In this document: positions 1 through 12,700 of the stretch, piece by piece
Layout of the letters: the number at the start of each line of letters is the position of its first letter
Numbering within the stretch: position 1 is the first letter of the stretch
NCBI GenBank assembly: GCA_016712665.1
Contig: JADJQP010000002.1
Location: 646,501-710,500 of the forward strand
Direction of reading: 5' to 3'
Length of the DNA: 64,000 nucleotides
DNA from: Bacteroidota bacterium
GTDB lineage: Bacteria; Bacteroidota; Bacteroidia; Chitinophagales; Chitinophagaceae
Translations under genes and position numbers: made by a program
Notes under the pieces: generated by a model
Told to the model about the DNA's origin: nothing
Databases searched by the model: none
What the model saw: the letters and a program-made list of their open reading frames with translations, nothing else

Positions 1-1
1 C

Positions 2-91
2 TTTTTTCGCATTTTATCGTTAATTTTAACGCAGGTTGCTTTTGGCTATCGTACGGAAAGCAAATTGGTTTCCAATCAAAACAATCTGTGA
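2..91 (+). CDS. 3' end of an unidentified reading frame (partial)
   Basis: An open frame enters from the left edge and stops at the TGA at 89-91, giving about 29 residues that start hydrophobic (FFRILSLILTQVAFGY) and end in a polar tail. It lies 20 bases before the ATG of the C25 protease. There is too little sequence to identify a family, and it may be only chance open frame. Confidence 0.25.
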   Translation, partial: FFRILSLILTQVAFGYRTESKLVSNQNNL

Positions 92-111
92 CTCAATTAA
101 AATATGGTATT

Positions 112-2393
112 ATGAAAAAAATCATTTTTGGATTTTCAATTTTATGTTGTGCATTGAACTTAAACGCGCAGCGGCAAACTTCCTATAAAATACTTGAAAA
201 TAACAGCAGTAGTACTATTGTGGCTATTCAAGTTGGAGAATTGCTACTAAGCGAGGTTAGCACTCCAAATGGAAAAGCATCGAAAGTACAGATTCCGCAA
301 GCAACGGCACTATTGCAAAAAGGAAGTCCGGATGTTCCAAAGCTCAATTTTTCAGTGGTAATACCCAATCAAAAAAATAGTAGCATCGAAATTATCGAGA
401 GTAATTATGTCGACTACCCTAATATAGCACTGGCTCCTTCTAAAGGAAAAATTAGCAGAAGTATCAATCCCAATACCATTCCGTACACCTATGGAGATGT
501 ATACAATACCAATGCCTTTTTCCCAGGTGTGTCAGCCACTCTGAATACTCCTTATATCCTTAGAGATTTTAGAGGGCAAACCGTTCAGATTCATCCGGTG
601 CAGTTTAATCCTGTTTCTAAAATCATGCGTGTGTATACCAACATAAAAATTAAGATTAGCTATTTTGGAATATCAACCGAAAATACGATAGCAAGCAATG
701 AATGGCCACAAAAATTGGATGATGTATTTGATGGAATTTATCAAAACCAATTCATCAATTATACCAGTTTAAAAAAAACAAGGTATTCACCTGTATTAGA
801 AGAAGGCAGTTTGTTACTAATATGTCCGGCGAATTACTTGAGTGAAATAGCACCATTTGTAAAATGGAAAGAAATGAAAGGCATCAAAACCTTTTGGTAA
901 ATGCTGATACGATTGCCGGAGGCATTAGCGAAAGTAGTATTGCTGCAACCGCAAAGTTTTACTTCCAAAACATGCAAATCGCGAACATGATTCTTGTTGG
1001 TGATAATACCGCTATACCTGCACGAAATGAGAATTTTACAAATCCTAATTTAGCTGGCCCGTCCGACATTGCCTATGCATACATAAACAATAACGACCAC
1101 TATCCTGAATTCTCTGTGGGTAGATTCTCGGGTGAAAATAATGCAGAAATTAAAAGTATTATTGATCGTTGTTTAGATTATGAAAAAACACCAAATACTT
1201 CTGGAAATTGGATGAGCCAACAAATTGGAATTGCTAGCGAACAGGGAACCGGTGATGATAATCAATATGATTTTGAACATATCCACGACATTGTGGACAG
1301 CAATAAGAATCAATACAACTACACCAACTATTTTGAATTATATGACGGGGTACAATCGCAGGGATGGAATGATGCAGCAGGGTATCCGGATGCCGCCATG
1401 TTAGAAGGTCATATTAATTCGGGGGTAAGCCTCATTAACTATGCCGGACATGGCGGTGCAAATGGGATTGTTACCACTTCATTCTCAACCAGCGAAGTAC
1501 CTCTATTAACGAACGTGAACAAGCTGCCATTTTTTCTAGTGGTAGGTTGTAGTCCGGGAAAATTTATAAACCAAACCTGTTTTGCGGAAGCCCTTCTTCG
1601 TGCAGGCACTGGCACCGCTCCTAAAGGATCTCTTTCAAGTTTCATGTCAAGCATCGACCAATATTGGGACGAACCGATGCAGGCTCAGGATGAGTTTAAT
1701 GCCATCATGAGAGGTGCACGACCAAATAATTTAAAGACCCGATTGGGTGCCCTTTGTGTAAACGGTTGTAGTTCGATGAATGACCAGTACAATACCTTTA
1801 ATGACCCAACAGGTGGAAGTGATATGACGGACACGTGGATATTTTTTGGAGACCCCACTGTATCATTATTTAATAAAAATGAAGGCCCGTTAACCTGCAC
1901 GCATACTGCTGAAATTGGCAGGAATGCTACTTGGTACTCTGTCAATTGTCCGGTGGAAGGTGCGACGGTTGGTTTGTATTATCAAGGCGCCTACTTGGCA
2001 CATTCAAAAGTTGTGGGTGGAATAGCCGCTTTTACATTTCCACCCCTTACTATTTTGGACACCGTTTTCATTACGGCCACTAAGCAAAATAGGACCCCCT
2101 ATATGGGATTTAGTAAAGTGGTTGACTTTCCAACCAATATCACAGATTTAGAGAACGATCAACTGCTATCTGTGTTCCCAAATCCTGCGCAGGAAAGCAT
2201 CTCCATTCGTTTTAGAAACGGGGCAAGCATCGAAAGGGTAAAAGTATTTGACATGTTAGGCCGCCTCATTTCTAATCAAAAGGTGTTACAAAACCCTTAC
2301 GTTTTACAAACCCAGTCATATCCTAAAGGAAATTACACGCTACAGGTTAGCAGTGGTCAAAAAACAGTTAGCAGCCAATTTACAAAAAAATAA
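112..2393 (+). CDS. C25 (gingipain-like) cysteine peptidase with T9SS type A sorting domain, one frameshift
   Basis: Exported cysteine protease of about 760 residues. ATG at 112 begins a signal peptide (MKKIIFGFSILCCALNLNA). A C25 propeptide-like region of about 250 residues follows, then the peptidase domain with the His motif NYAGHGGANG and the Cys motif VVGCSPGKF expected of the catalytic dyad. The last ~80 residues (from LLSVFPNPAQESISI to the end) are a type A T9SS C-terminal sorting domain, so the protein should be exported by the Por system and attached to or released from the surface. The frame breaks in the T4 run at 892-895. Adding one base joins ...KGIKT to LVNADTIAGG, so this is one gene. 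It is shorter than PorU, the T9SS sortase, so I read it as cargo. Substrate unknown. Confidence 0.85.
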
Positions 2394-2489
2394 ATGCAGT
2401 AAGGTCTAGAATGGCACGTTACAGTTTTCCTGTTTTCTCTTCATTATCCGGCAACAAGAATTAGTCGAGACATTAATACTATTCTGAAT

Positions 2490-2497
2490 TATTTTTG
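2490..2497 (+). promoter_or_regulatory. possible -7 element (TATTTTTG)
   Basis: Matches the Bacteroidota -7 consensus TAnnTTTG and ends 6 bases before the ATG of the L,D-transpeptidase gene, so a transcript from it would be nearly leaderless. No convincing -33 TTTG lies upstream. Confidence 0.3.
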
Positions 2498-2503
2498 TAT
2501 CCT

Positions 2504-3382
2504 ATGAAAAGAAACTATCCGTCGTTGTATAGCCTTATCTGCCTCGTTCTTATATGCTGTACAACAGCCTGCACAGAGGAAAGCCCCATCAACAAAAGAA
2601 TTAAACGACTATTTTCCTACCTAGAATTCTCCAAATCCGTTCGACGGTCCGCAGCCTCTACAAGGTCAGACAGTACAAATCTATTTGACAAAAATGAATT
2701 CGACCCATTCACTGACTCGATTAGCGACCTTCTTCAGAATATTGAAATGCAACTAAGGCATGATAGTGCCGAGGTATATCGGCTTGGCCTGCAAGATTCT
2801 CTACTATTAACCCAAAATGATGTCGCAAGCGCTGTAGATAAGGATTCAATAGTTCTTTCAAAAGATACATTCACCAATGATATCAGAAAAATACAAAGTG
2901 AGGAAGTATTGGCTCTTAAATATAATCTCAGGCAAATTCATAAAGCAGATTCCGGCACCAATACAAATCCTACTTCTAACTGTCGACAAAAAGAATGTGG
3001 CGTATGGGCCAAAATAAGCAAAAGCAAACAAATGCTTTTCTTGTATGTAGAGGGTGCGTTGGTTGATTCCTTCAAAGTATCCACCGGCGATTCCAAACAC
3101 GAAACACCCACCTTTGATGTAAGGCCATCAGGTCCCATTTTCAAAAAATATACTTCCAAGAAATTTCCTGGAGGTAATTACAATGGATTGGGAAATATGC
3201 CATACGCAGTGTTCATTTCCGGTGGTTTTGCAATTCATGGTACCACCACCGGCAATATTGCTCGTTTGGGAAAAAAAGCTTCTCATGGATGCATCCGATT
3301 ACATCCCGATAATGGGAAAATATTTTCTGAATTAATTCGAAAAGTAGGTTTAGAAAATACCTGGATTACGATTCAAGAATAA
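2504..3382 (+). CDS. L,D-transpeptidase (YkuD) lipoprotein
   Basis: Cell-wall cross-linking enzyme of 292 residues. ATG 2504 is preferred over an upstream in-frame TTG because the lipoprotein signal starts there: hydrophobic core then lipobox TTAC. After a polar, Ser/Asp-rich linker of about 130 residues, the YkuD domain fills the C-terminal third. It carries the His of HGTTTGNIARLG and the catalytic Cys of SHGCIRLHP, spaced as in the family. These enzymes form 3-3 cross-links or attach proteins to peptidoglycan. As a lipoprotein it would sit on a periplasmic membrane face. It stands alone between the C25 protease and acs. The substrate is not predictable from sequence. Confidence 0.9.
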   Translation: MKRNYPSLYSLICLVLICCTTACTEESPINKRIKRLFSYLEFSKSVRRSAASTRSDSTNLFDKNEFDPFTDSISDLLQNIEMQLRHDSAEVYRLGLQDSLLLTQNDVASAVDKDSIVLSKDTFTNDIRKIQSEEVLALKYNLRQIHKADSGTNTNPTSNCRQKECGVWAKISKSKQMLFLYVEGALVDSFKVSTGDSKHETPTFDVRPSGPIFKKYTSKKFPGGNYNGLGNMPYAVFISGGFAIHGTTTGNIARLGKKASHGCIRLHPDNGKIFSELIRKVGLENTWITIQE

Positions 3383-3516
3383 GTGAATACCTAAAAGACG
3401 AACGTTTACATTACCAACCTGCCATCGTTGCAGATTGAATTTCAAATTTTCAAGAAATACTTTTCTTTCGTACATCAAATTAAGCATGTATTTTTATCGG
3501 ATAAAATCCTGGCGAA

Positions 3517-5298
3517 ATGCATTATCCTTTTCAGATTACATCACTAGAAGATTATCACCGAACCTACCAAAGAAGTATCGAAGATCCAGCAGCCTTTTGG
3601 GCTGAAATAGCATCTCATTTTAGATGGAAAAAAAAATTTGAATCCGTATTGGATTGGAATTTTATCGATCCGAGTATTAAGTGGTTTCAGGATGGTGAAT
3701 TAAATATTACTGAAAATTGTTTGGACCGATGGGCTGAAACCCAACCAGATACACCGGCCATAATATGGGAAGCAAATGATCCTCATGAAAAAATATAAGA
3801 CTTACCTACAAAGAATTATTACATAAAGTAAATCAGTTTGCTCATGTACTTGTCAATAACGGTGCAAAAAAAGGAGACCGAATTTGTATTTATATGCCAA
3901 TGGTTCCGGAACTTGCCATTGCAGTATTGGCCTGCGCTCGAGTGGGTGCTATTCATTCTGTCATTTTCGGAGGCCGGTAAATAAGGTAATTGTCTTACAA
4001 CGAACCCAAACGGCTATCCATATGCAGGATGGAAGAGATATCTGGTGGCATCACGAAATTGAAAAAGTAGAAGCGATGGGAAATCCATTTTTTGAACCAG
4101 CATGTATGAATGCCGAAGACGAACTTTTTATACTTTATACCTCTGGCAGTACAGGAAAACCGAAGGGCGTGGTGCATACCTGCGGAGGATATATGGTATA
4201 CACTACCTACACTTTTGTAAATGTATTTCAATACCAACCCGGCGATATTTATTTTTGCACCGCAGACATTGGCTGGATTACAGGACATAGTTATATTATT
4301 TATGGGCCTTTATGTGCTGGTGCAACCGTACTTATGTTTGAAGGCATTCCCACATATCCAGATGCCGGTAGATTTTGGGAAATTATTGATAAACATCAGG
4401 TAAATATTCTTTATACGGCGCCAACAGCCATTAGAAGTTTAATGAGCTTTGGCTTATCCTTTTGGAAAATAAAAATCTACACTCTCTAAAAGTATTAGGA
4501 AGTGTTGGCGAACCAATTAACGAGGAAGCCTGGCATTGGTATGACCAACATGTTGGAAAAGGAAGATGCCCCATTGTAGATACATGGTGGCAAACCGAAA
4601 CGGGCGGTATTATGATTTCAAGTTTGGCAGGAATTACACCGCAAAAACCTTCTTACGCAACATTACCCATGCCCGGTGTTGTGCTGAATTTGGTGGATGA
4701 AACCGGAAACAAAATACCTGACGGAAATGAAACCATTGCAGGAAATCTATGCATTCAAAGTCCTTGGCCGGCAATGATTCGTACTACCTATGGCGATCAT
4801 GAAAGATGCCGAACCACCTACTTTTCCACCTATCCCAATCGTTATTTTACAGGTGACGGTTGTCTTAAAGATCCGGATGGCAACTATCGTATTACAGGAC
4901 GCGTTGATGATGTATTAAATGTGAGTGGGCATCGAATAGGAACGGCAGAAGTTGAGAATGCAATTAACCTTCACCACAATATTGTTGAAAGTGCCATTGT
5001 TGGGTTCCCTCATGAAATTAAAGGACAAGGAATCTATGCATTTGTGGTATATTATGGAGAATTAAATGACCACAAATCAATCATAACGGAAATTCATGAC
5101 ATGGTTACAAAAACCATTGGTGCAATTGCCAAACCCGACAAAGTACAATTTGTAGGTGGGTTGCCAAAAACACGAAGTGGCAAAATCATGCGTAGAATTT
5201 TAAGAAAAATAGCTGAAGGAGATACATCGAATTTAGGCGATACCTCTACCCTCCTTGACCCGTCTGTGGTGGAGGATATTGCTAATAATAAAATATGA
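3517..5298 (+). pseudogene. acs: acetyl-CoA synthetase, frameshifted and with an internal deletion
   Basis: AMP-forming acetate-CoA ligase family. Recognisable parts are the N-terminus (FQITSLEDYHRTYQRSIEDP), the adenylation P-loop YTSGSTGKPKG, the WWQTETGG motif, the hinge region GRVDDVLNVSGHRIG and the C-terminal SGKIMRR, whose Lys is the known acetylation target. The frame breaks in the A6 run at 3788-3793 and near the T4 run at 4460-4463; both are repaired by single-base changes. A third break near 3974 differs: the sequence jumps from VIFGGR straight to NKVIVLQRT, losing about 40 residues the family always has. The repaired length (~594) is short of the usual ~640 by that amount. The missing part lies in the N-terminal domain near the CoA site, so the product is probably inactive unless the deletion is an assembly error. 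Confidence 0.85.
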
Positions 5299-5553
5299 TT
5301 TCGGGTTTTAAACATCAATGTATTTGAAACGAGGAATGCATGTTTTTCATAATTGATCAATTTGAGCTAGATGGTTTGATTCAACGTTTCCAACCATATG
5401 GAACTGAGGAGTGAAACAAATTTCCATCCGATCACATTTGCCCTCCATATGATATAATATAGCCTTATGCAAATAATGAATAGCATTTCCCTGTTTCGAT
5501 TGATAAAATTCGACTTTAATAACTCCTTGAGTGCTATATCAGGAGGCAATAAA
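5299..5553. other. non-coding spacer between convergent acs and giant protein 1
   Basis: About 250 AT-rich bases with no ORF that resembles a protein; the open frames on the minus strand have no recognisable features. The only structure is the terminator that follows it at 5554-5583. Confidence 0.5.
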
Positions 5554-5583
5554 AAAGCCTGCAGAAAAATCTCTACAGGCTTT
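5554..5583 (-). terminator. intrinsic terminator of giant protein 1
   Basis: An 11-bp stem (5554-5564 paired with 5573-5583, one wobble) with an 8-base loop. Read on the minus strand it is followed by a T6 run, and it lies 28 bases beyond the stop of the giant CHU_C gene. Confidence 0.8.
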
Positions 5584-5611
5584 AATAGTTTTTAAAATAA
5601 AATAAAGTATA

Positions 5612-6217
5612 CTATCTAATTAAGGTAATATCTCCTTTGCGAATATAGGTCTTACCATCTCGGGTACATGTATATCTGAAGATGTATTGATAGGTAGACA
5701 CCTCTGCATCTTTTCCATCAATCTTACCATCCCATCCACGTTTCCAATCACTTGTACTCCATAACTTCTGCCCCCAACGGTCGTATACCTCCAACTGTAT
5801 CAAGATGATACCTGCAGTACTGAAGACCTTAAACTCATCGTTATTATTGTCACCATTTGGTGAGAAGGCATTCGGTATGAAAGATACATCGCAACATGGA
5901 CCCTCTTCAATATAGACTGAGTCGCGGTATTCACAACCATTCGCATCTGCAATCAATACATTATACCAACCAAAGTACAAGTTGCTTGCCATCGGTGAAT
6001 TTTGTACCGGTGAAGTGCTCCATTGGTATACATAAGGCGGCTGACCTCCAAATGTATTCGCTGTTGCTGTTCCTTCATTACCCTTACCTGTACAACCCAA
6101 ATCTTGTTTGGTCATTGTATTACCCAATGGATTTGCAGGTGGGTTTATTGTAAATTCTACCATGTATTCGCATCCTACTGTGTCTACTACTCGTAAGGTA
6201 TACGTACCGGCTGCCAT
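5612..6217 (-). CDS. giant surface protein 1, C-terminal piece: last SprB-type repeat and CHU_C T9SS type B sorting domain
   Basis: This 201-residue open frame is the C-terminus of the gene that starts at 18741. Residues 1-107 hold the end of one SprB-type repeat and a divergent last repeat (DLGCTGKGNEG ... DANGCEYRDS). From CCDVSFIPNAFSPNGD to the terminal RKGDITLIR it is a CHU_C / gliding-motility-associated C-terminal domain with the YDRWGQKLW motif, the T9SS type B sorting signal. The upstream frame breaks at the T4 run facing 6221-6224: removing one base joins ...NKTGQFF to NMAAGTYTL. The apparent start at 6217 is therefore internal. Confidence 0.85.
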   Translation of the reverse strand: MAAGTYTLRVVDTVGCEYMVEFTINPPANPLGNTMTKQDLGCTGKGNEGTATANTFGGQPPYVYQWSTSPVQNSPMASNLYFGWYNVLIADANGCEYRDSVYIEEGPCCDVSFIPNAFSPNGDNNNDEFKVFSTAGIILIQLEVYDRWGQKLWSTSDWKRGWDGKIDGKDAEVSTYQYIFRYTCTRDGKTYIRKGDITLIR

Positions 6218-6757
6218 ATTAAAAGAATTGACCGGTTTTATTGATGTTTAATCCAGGTGTTATGTAGTATTTATAGCCACCTCGTCCACCTGTACCCACT
6301 ACTGTCACCCTTCCATCTTTCGAATCAATACATTTCGGATCATCGATTACCATTGTAGCGCCTACTGCAGTCGGTCCGGATAATACCAAATTCGTATCCT
6401 TTCACATCCCAAATCATCTAACAACGTAATCTGATAAACCCCTACCGGTAAGCCTGTAAACAGACCGCTCAGTTTTGGAGTTCCATTATTGAGTGAGAAG
6501 GTAATTGGTGCCGTGCCGCCCGTTGCTTTTATGTCTAATACACCAGTGGTGTCATAAGCACATATCGGCTCTACTACAGTAAGTGAGGTAATTTGCAATG
6601 CAGGGTTTTGTACGATAGTAGCCTGAGTAGTTAAGGTACAACCATTCGCATCTGTTGCTGTAATCACATAGCTGCCTGCAAGCAGATCTTTAAAGAAGCC
6701 TAATGGAAGCGCGTAGCATTTGGAGTAATGGAGAACGTAATCGCTCCGTACCGCCAC
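6218..6757 (-). CDS. giant surface protein 1, penultimate SprB-type repeats, broken by indels
   Basis: Between the central array and the C-terminal piece the frame changes about four times in 540 bases (near 6222, 6395, 6720 and 6750). The longest intact stretch is 6362-6757. Read across the breaks, the protein continues without loss: ...VVVASGGTGAITFSITPNATR, then GFFKDLLAGSYVITATD, a repeat beginning LQITSLTVVEPIC, and one containing VIDDPKCIDSKDG. Three of the breaks are repaired by one base each in a G-run or T-run. I read it as continuous coding sequence with consensus errors, not a separate gene. Confidence 0.7.
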
Positions 6758-9700
6758 TTGCCACTACCACGATACTACCAGTAGCATCGCCATAGCAATA
6801 TACTTCATGAACATTCACCGTGTTGTACACTATTGCCGCTGGTTCGTTGATGACAATTCCACCTGTGGTTGCCGTACATCCATTACCATCGGTTACGGTT
6901 ACAGTATACGTTCCGGCTCCCAAACCAGTAAATTGACCCGTTTGGTTGTTTTGCCCACCAGGTGTTAATACATACGTATAATTTGGTAATGGATTCCCTC
7001 CGGTGGCTGCCACTGTAATAGTACCTGCCAAACCTCCATTACAACTATTGTCTTGAGCAACTACTGCTGCAAAGGTAATTTGAGGTGGTTCCACAATACA
7101 TAAGGAGGTTGTTATACTACATCCATTTGCATCAGTCGCGGTCACAGTATAGCATTGCTGAGTAAGGCCGTTGTAAATACCCGTATTGTTTGGCTGTGGC
7201 CCAAGTGGGTTAATGGTATAGGTTATTAAACCGGTCCCACCGCTCGCGTTTACAGTGATAGCGCCATTTGCAGCACCAAAACAGCTAATATTCGTAGCAA
7301 TTGCATTATTCCAAACCAACTGTGTTGGACCTCCAATGGTGAATGTAACCGTTCCAGTAGCATTATTTACATCAGTAGAAGTTACAGTATATGTACCTAC
7401 GCACAGATTATTATAAATTCCTGTTGGACTCGGAATATTTCCTGGTGCAAGTAAATAAGCATAAGGTGTTGCGCCACCCGTTGTACTCAAAGTTAAGGTC
7501 CCATCGCATTTACCAAAACAAGTTTCATCTGTAACTCCTGTCACCACCAGGTTTGGTACTGGAGGCTGTGTAATACATTGTACAGTTGTGGCTGTGCAAC
7601 CTGCTGCATCTGTTAGCGTGATGGTATAGCAAGTCTGAAGTGGAAAGTTTACTGGAGAGTTTAGGCCTGTAAAATTTCCTGCAGGTGCTTGACCACCAAT
7701 TGCAGGGTTGATGGAATAAAAATATCCTGGCGTTCCACCTGCACCAGCTACTGTAATTGTACCATCTGCACCGCCAAATACCGTTACATTGGTAAATGCT
7801 GTAACCGTTACGGTTGGTGCATTCGGAGCAGCTAATTGCACGGTTGTTGTACCCGTACATCCAGCAGCATCTGTGATTGTAATTGTGTAAATAGTTCCAG
7901 CACATAAATTGCTTGCTACGCCAGCGGCATTAATAAGCGCACCACCGGTAATTGCAAAAGCATATGGTGGGTTAACACCCACTATTGCTGTGGTGGCTGT
8001 GCCGTCACAACCTGGAACACAAGTTGTACCTGTTGTGGTGTTAATAGTTATTATTGGTGCATTCGGTGCTGTTAATTGAACCGTTGCGGTAGCACTACAT
8101 CCGTTGGCATCCGTTACGGTAATTGTGTACACAGTAGCTGCGCATAAATTACTTGCATTGCCGGCTGCGTTTATTGAAGCGCCACCGGTGATTGCATATG
8201 TATAAGTTGGTGTTCCACCTGCGGTTGTTGTAGTGGCAGTACCATCACAACCTGGTACACAAGTAACAGGAGTTGTTGTATTGATGGTAATTACAGGCGT
8301 GTTCGGTGTAGTCAACTGGATGGTTGTTGTCCCTGTGCATCCTATCGCATCTGTAACCGTTATGGTATATACAATACCTGCACACAAATTGCTTGCTGTG
8401 CCTACCGCGTTGATCGCAGCACCGCCACTAATTGCATACGTATAGGTTGGTGTACCACCTGCAGTAATCGTAGTGGCCGTTCCATCACATCCAGGTACAC
8501 AAGTAACCGGTGTGGTGGTATTGATTGTAATGGTTGGTGCGTTCGGTGCAATTAACTGCACAGTAGTAGTTGCACTACAACTGTTGGCATCCGTTACCGT
8601 AATCGTATAAACGATACCTGCACATAAGTTGCTCGCATTTCCTAAAGCATCTATTGCAGCACCTCCACTAATGGCATAGGTATAACCTGGTGTACCACCT
8701 GCGGTAATCGTTGTGGCTGTTCCATCGCATCCAGGTACACAAGTTGGTGCCGTTGTGGTATTGATCGTAATCGTTGGTGCGTTCGGTGCCGTTAACTGAA
8801 CCGTTGTGGTTCCCGTACAAGCATTGGCATCCGTTACAGTAATTGTATACACTATACCTGCACATAAGTTACTCGCCGTGCCTACCGCATTGATGATAGC
8901 ACCACCACTTATCGCATAGGTATAACCGGCTACACCACCTGCTGTAATGGTCGTTGCTGTTCCATCACATCCAGGTACACAAGTAACTGGGGTTGTAGTA
9001 TTGATAGTAATCGTTGGTGAGTTCGGTGCGGTTAATTGTACCGTTGTGGTGGCACTACAGCTATTCGCGTCCGTTACCGTAATCGTGTAAATGATTCCTG
9101 CACATAAATTGCTTGCTGTACCCACCGCATTAATGATAGCACCACCACTAATCGCATAAGTATAACCTGGGGTTCCACCTGCTGTGTTGGTTGTTGCTGT
9201 TCCGTCACAACCAGGTACACAAGTAACCGGTGTGGTGGTATTAATAGTTATCGTTGGTGCATTCGGTGCGGTTAATTGTACCGTTGTGGTCGCACTACAA
9301 CTATTCGCATCCGTTACCGTAATGGTGTAAGTTGTACCTGCACATAAATTGCTTGCAGTTCCTACCCCATTGATCACAGCACCGCCACTAATCGCATAGG
9401 TATAACCTGCTGTTCCTCCGGCTGTTGTCGTAGTAGCTGTACCATCACAACCCGGTGTACACGTAGGGGTAGTAGTAACATTGATATCTACCGTTAACAA
9501 AGCAGGACCGCTAACTACAAAGTTGGTTGTTCCCACACAAGAGCTTGCATCTGTTACGGTTACCGTATAACTGCCTACACATAAACCACTAATCGCTCCG
9601 GTGTTGACATCTATTATACCAGGTGCGGTTATTGAATAGGTATAACCCGGAGTTCCGCCTATTGCGGTGGCCTGAGCTGTGGCATTGCAATCTCCAAAGC

Positions 9701-12700
9701 AACTTACCGAGGTAATATTAGATACCGTTACAGTTGGTGAGTTCGGAGTAGATAAACTGATATTGGTAGTACCGGTACAGCCATTGGCGTCCGTTCCCGT
9801 AATTATATAGTTGATTCCTGCACATAAATTGGTAAACGTTCCAACAGGTACCTGAGGTCCTGCTGCAGGGGATATTGTAAATACAATTGGTCCATTACCA
9901 CCAGCTCCACTTACTGTAGCCGTACCATCACAACCAGGTGTACAGCTTGGATTCGTGGTATTGGTAATCGTGACCGTTGGTGAGCTCGGTGCTGCCAACT
10001 GAACGGTGGTAGTACCGGTACAACCACTTGCATCCGTTACCGTAATCGTATAAATAGTTCCCGCACATAGATTCGTCGCGGCTCCCACAACATCTATGGT
10101 AGCACCCCCACTGATAGCATAGGTATAAGTAGGAGCTCCACCCACCGTGTTCGTAGTGGCCGTGCCATCACAACCCGGTACACAGGTAGGACCCGTGGTA
10201 GTATTAATGGTTATTGTTAAGGCATTCGGTGCTGTTAACTGAACAGTAGTAGTTGCACTACAACTATTCGCATCCGTTACCGTAATCGTATAAATGGTAC
10301 CTGCACATAAGTTACTCGCATTCCCTAAAGCATCTATCACTGCACCACCACTAATCGCATATGAATAGGCAGGTGTACCACCTACAGTGTTCGTAGTGGC
10401 CGTTCCATCACAACCTGGTACGCAGGTTGGTGCGGTAGTGGTATTAATAGTAATCGTTGGTGCGTTTGGTGCTGTTAATTGTACCGTTGTAGTACCTGAA
10501 CAAGCATTGGCATCTGTAACAGTAATCGTATACACAATACCTGCACATAAGTTGCTCGCATTTCCTAGAGCATCTATTAACGCACCTCCACTAATTGCAT
10601 ACGTATAAACTGGTGTACCACCTGCTGTAATGGTAGTGGCCGTTCCATCGCAACCCGGTACACAAGTAACCGGTGTGGTGGTATTGATTGTAATCGTTGG
10701 TGAGTTCGGTGCAATTAATTGAACAGTAGTAGTTGCACTACAACTGTTGGCATCTGTAACCGTGATGGTATAAACGATACCTGCACATAAGTTGCTCGCA
10801 TGTCCTAAAGCATCTATTGCTGCACCACCGCTAATCGCATACGAATAAGCAGGGGTACCACCTGCGGTAATCGTAGTGGCCGTTCCATCGCAACCCGGTA
10901 CACAAGTTGGTGCCGTTGTAGTATTGATAGTTATCGTTGGTGCGTTCGGTGCCGTTAACTGAACCGTTGTGGTTCCCGTACAAGCATTGGCATCCGTTAC
11001 AGTAATTGTATACACTATACCCGCACATAAGTTAGTCGCCGTGACTACTGCATTGATGATAGCACCACCACTTATCGCATAGGTATAGGTAGGTGTACCA
11101 CCTGCTGTGTTGGTCGTTGCTGTTCCATCACATCCAGGTACACAAGTAACTGGGGTTGTAGTATTGATAGTAATCGTTGGTGCATTCGGTGCGGTTAATT
11201 GTACCGTTGTGGTGGCACTACAGCTATTCGCGTCCGTTACCGTAATCGTGTAAATGATTCCTGCACATAAATTGCTTGCTGTACCCACCGCATTAATGAT
11301 AGCACCACCACTAATCGCATAGGTATAGGTAGGTGTACCACCTGCTGTGTTGGTTGTTGCTGTTCCGTCACATCCAGGTACACAAGTAACCGGTGTGGTG
11401 GTATTAATAGTTATCGTTGGTGCATTCGGTGCGGTTAATTGTACCGTTGTGGTCGCACTACAACTATTCGCATCCGTTACCGTAATGGTGTAAGTTGTAC
11501 CTGCACATAAATTGCTTGCAGTTCCTACCCCATTGATCGCAGCACCGCCACTAATCGCATAGGTATAACCTGCTGTTCCACCTGCTGTTGTCGTAGTAGC
11601 TGTACCATCACAACCCGGTGTACACGTAGGGGTAGTACTAACATTGATATCTACCGTTAACAAAGCAGGACCGCTAACTACAAAGTTGGTTGTTCCCACA
11701 CAAGAGCTTGCATCTGTTACGGTTACCGTATAGCTGCCTACACATAAACCACTAATCGCTCCGGTGTTGACATCAATAATACCAGGTGCTGTAATAGAAT
11801 AGGTATAACCCGGAGTTCCGCCTATTGCGGTAGCCTGAGCTGTGGCATTGCAATCTCCAAAGCAACTTACTGAGGTAATATTAGATACCGTTACAGTTGG
11901 TGAGTTCGGAGTAGATAAACTGATATTGGTTGTACCGGTACAGCCATTGGCGTCCGTTCCCGTAATTATATAGTTGGTTCCTGCACATAGGCCCGTGAAG
12001 GTTCCTACTGGTACCTGAGGTCCTGCTGCAGGGGATATTGTAAATACAATTGGTCCATTACCACCCGCTCCACTTACCGTAACAGTACCATCACAACCCG
12101 GTGTACAGCTTGGATTCGTGGTATTGGTAATCGTAATTACTACTGCTGTAGGTTCGATAATCGTAAAGCTTGTGGTAGCTGTACATAGGTTTGCATCCGC
12201 TACTGTTACGGTGTAGGTACCCGCACATAGGCCAGTAATCGCTCCCGTGTTGGCATTGATAATACCAGGGGCGTTGATTGCATACGTATACGCTGCCGTA
12301 CCACCGGCACCGTTTGCTTGGGCGGTGCCATTACACTGAGCATTACAGATCGCATTGGTTATGTTAGATACGGTTACACTTAATACAGTTGGTTCACTTA
12401 CACTAAAGGTAGTGGTACCGGTACAAAGATTTGCATCTGTTACCGTTACCGTATAGGTACCTGCACATAGACCCGTGATTGCTCCGGTGTTTGCATTGAT
12501 AATACCCGGTGCGGTAATCGCATACGTATAAGCTGGCGTTCCACCGGCTCCTGTAGCTTGTGCTGTACCATTGCAAAGTCCGTTACAAGTGACATTCGTA
12601 ATATTGGATATCGTTACAGTTGGTGAGTTGGGTGCTATTATTTGTACGGTGGTAGTTCCTGCACAACCGTTCGCATCACTTACTGTTATGGTATAGGTGA

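Noticed and set aside
5367..5549. 60-residue open frame on the minus strand between acs and giant protein 1
   Set aside because: No start context, no recognisable features, and it lies just beyond the terminator of the giant gene.
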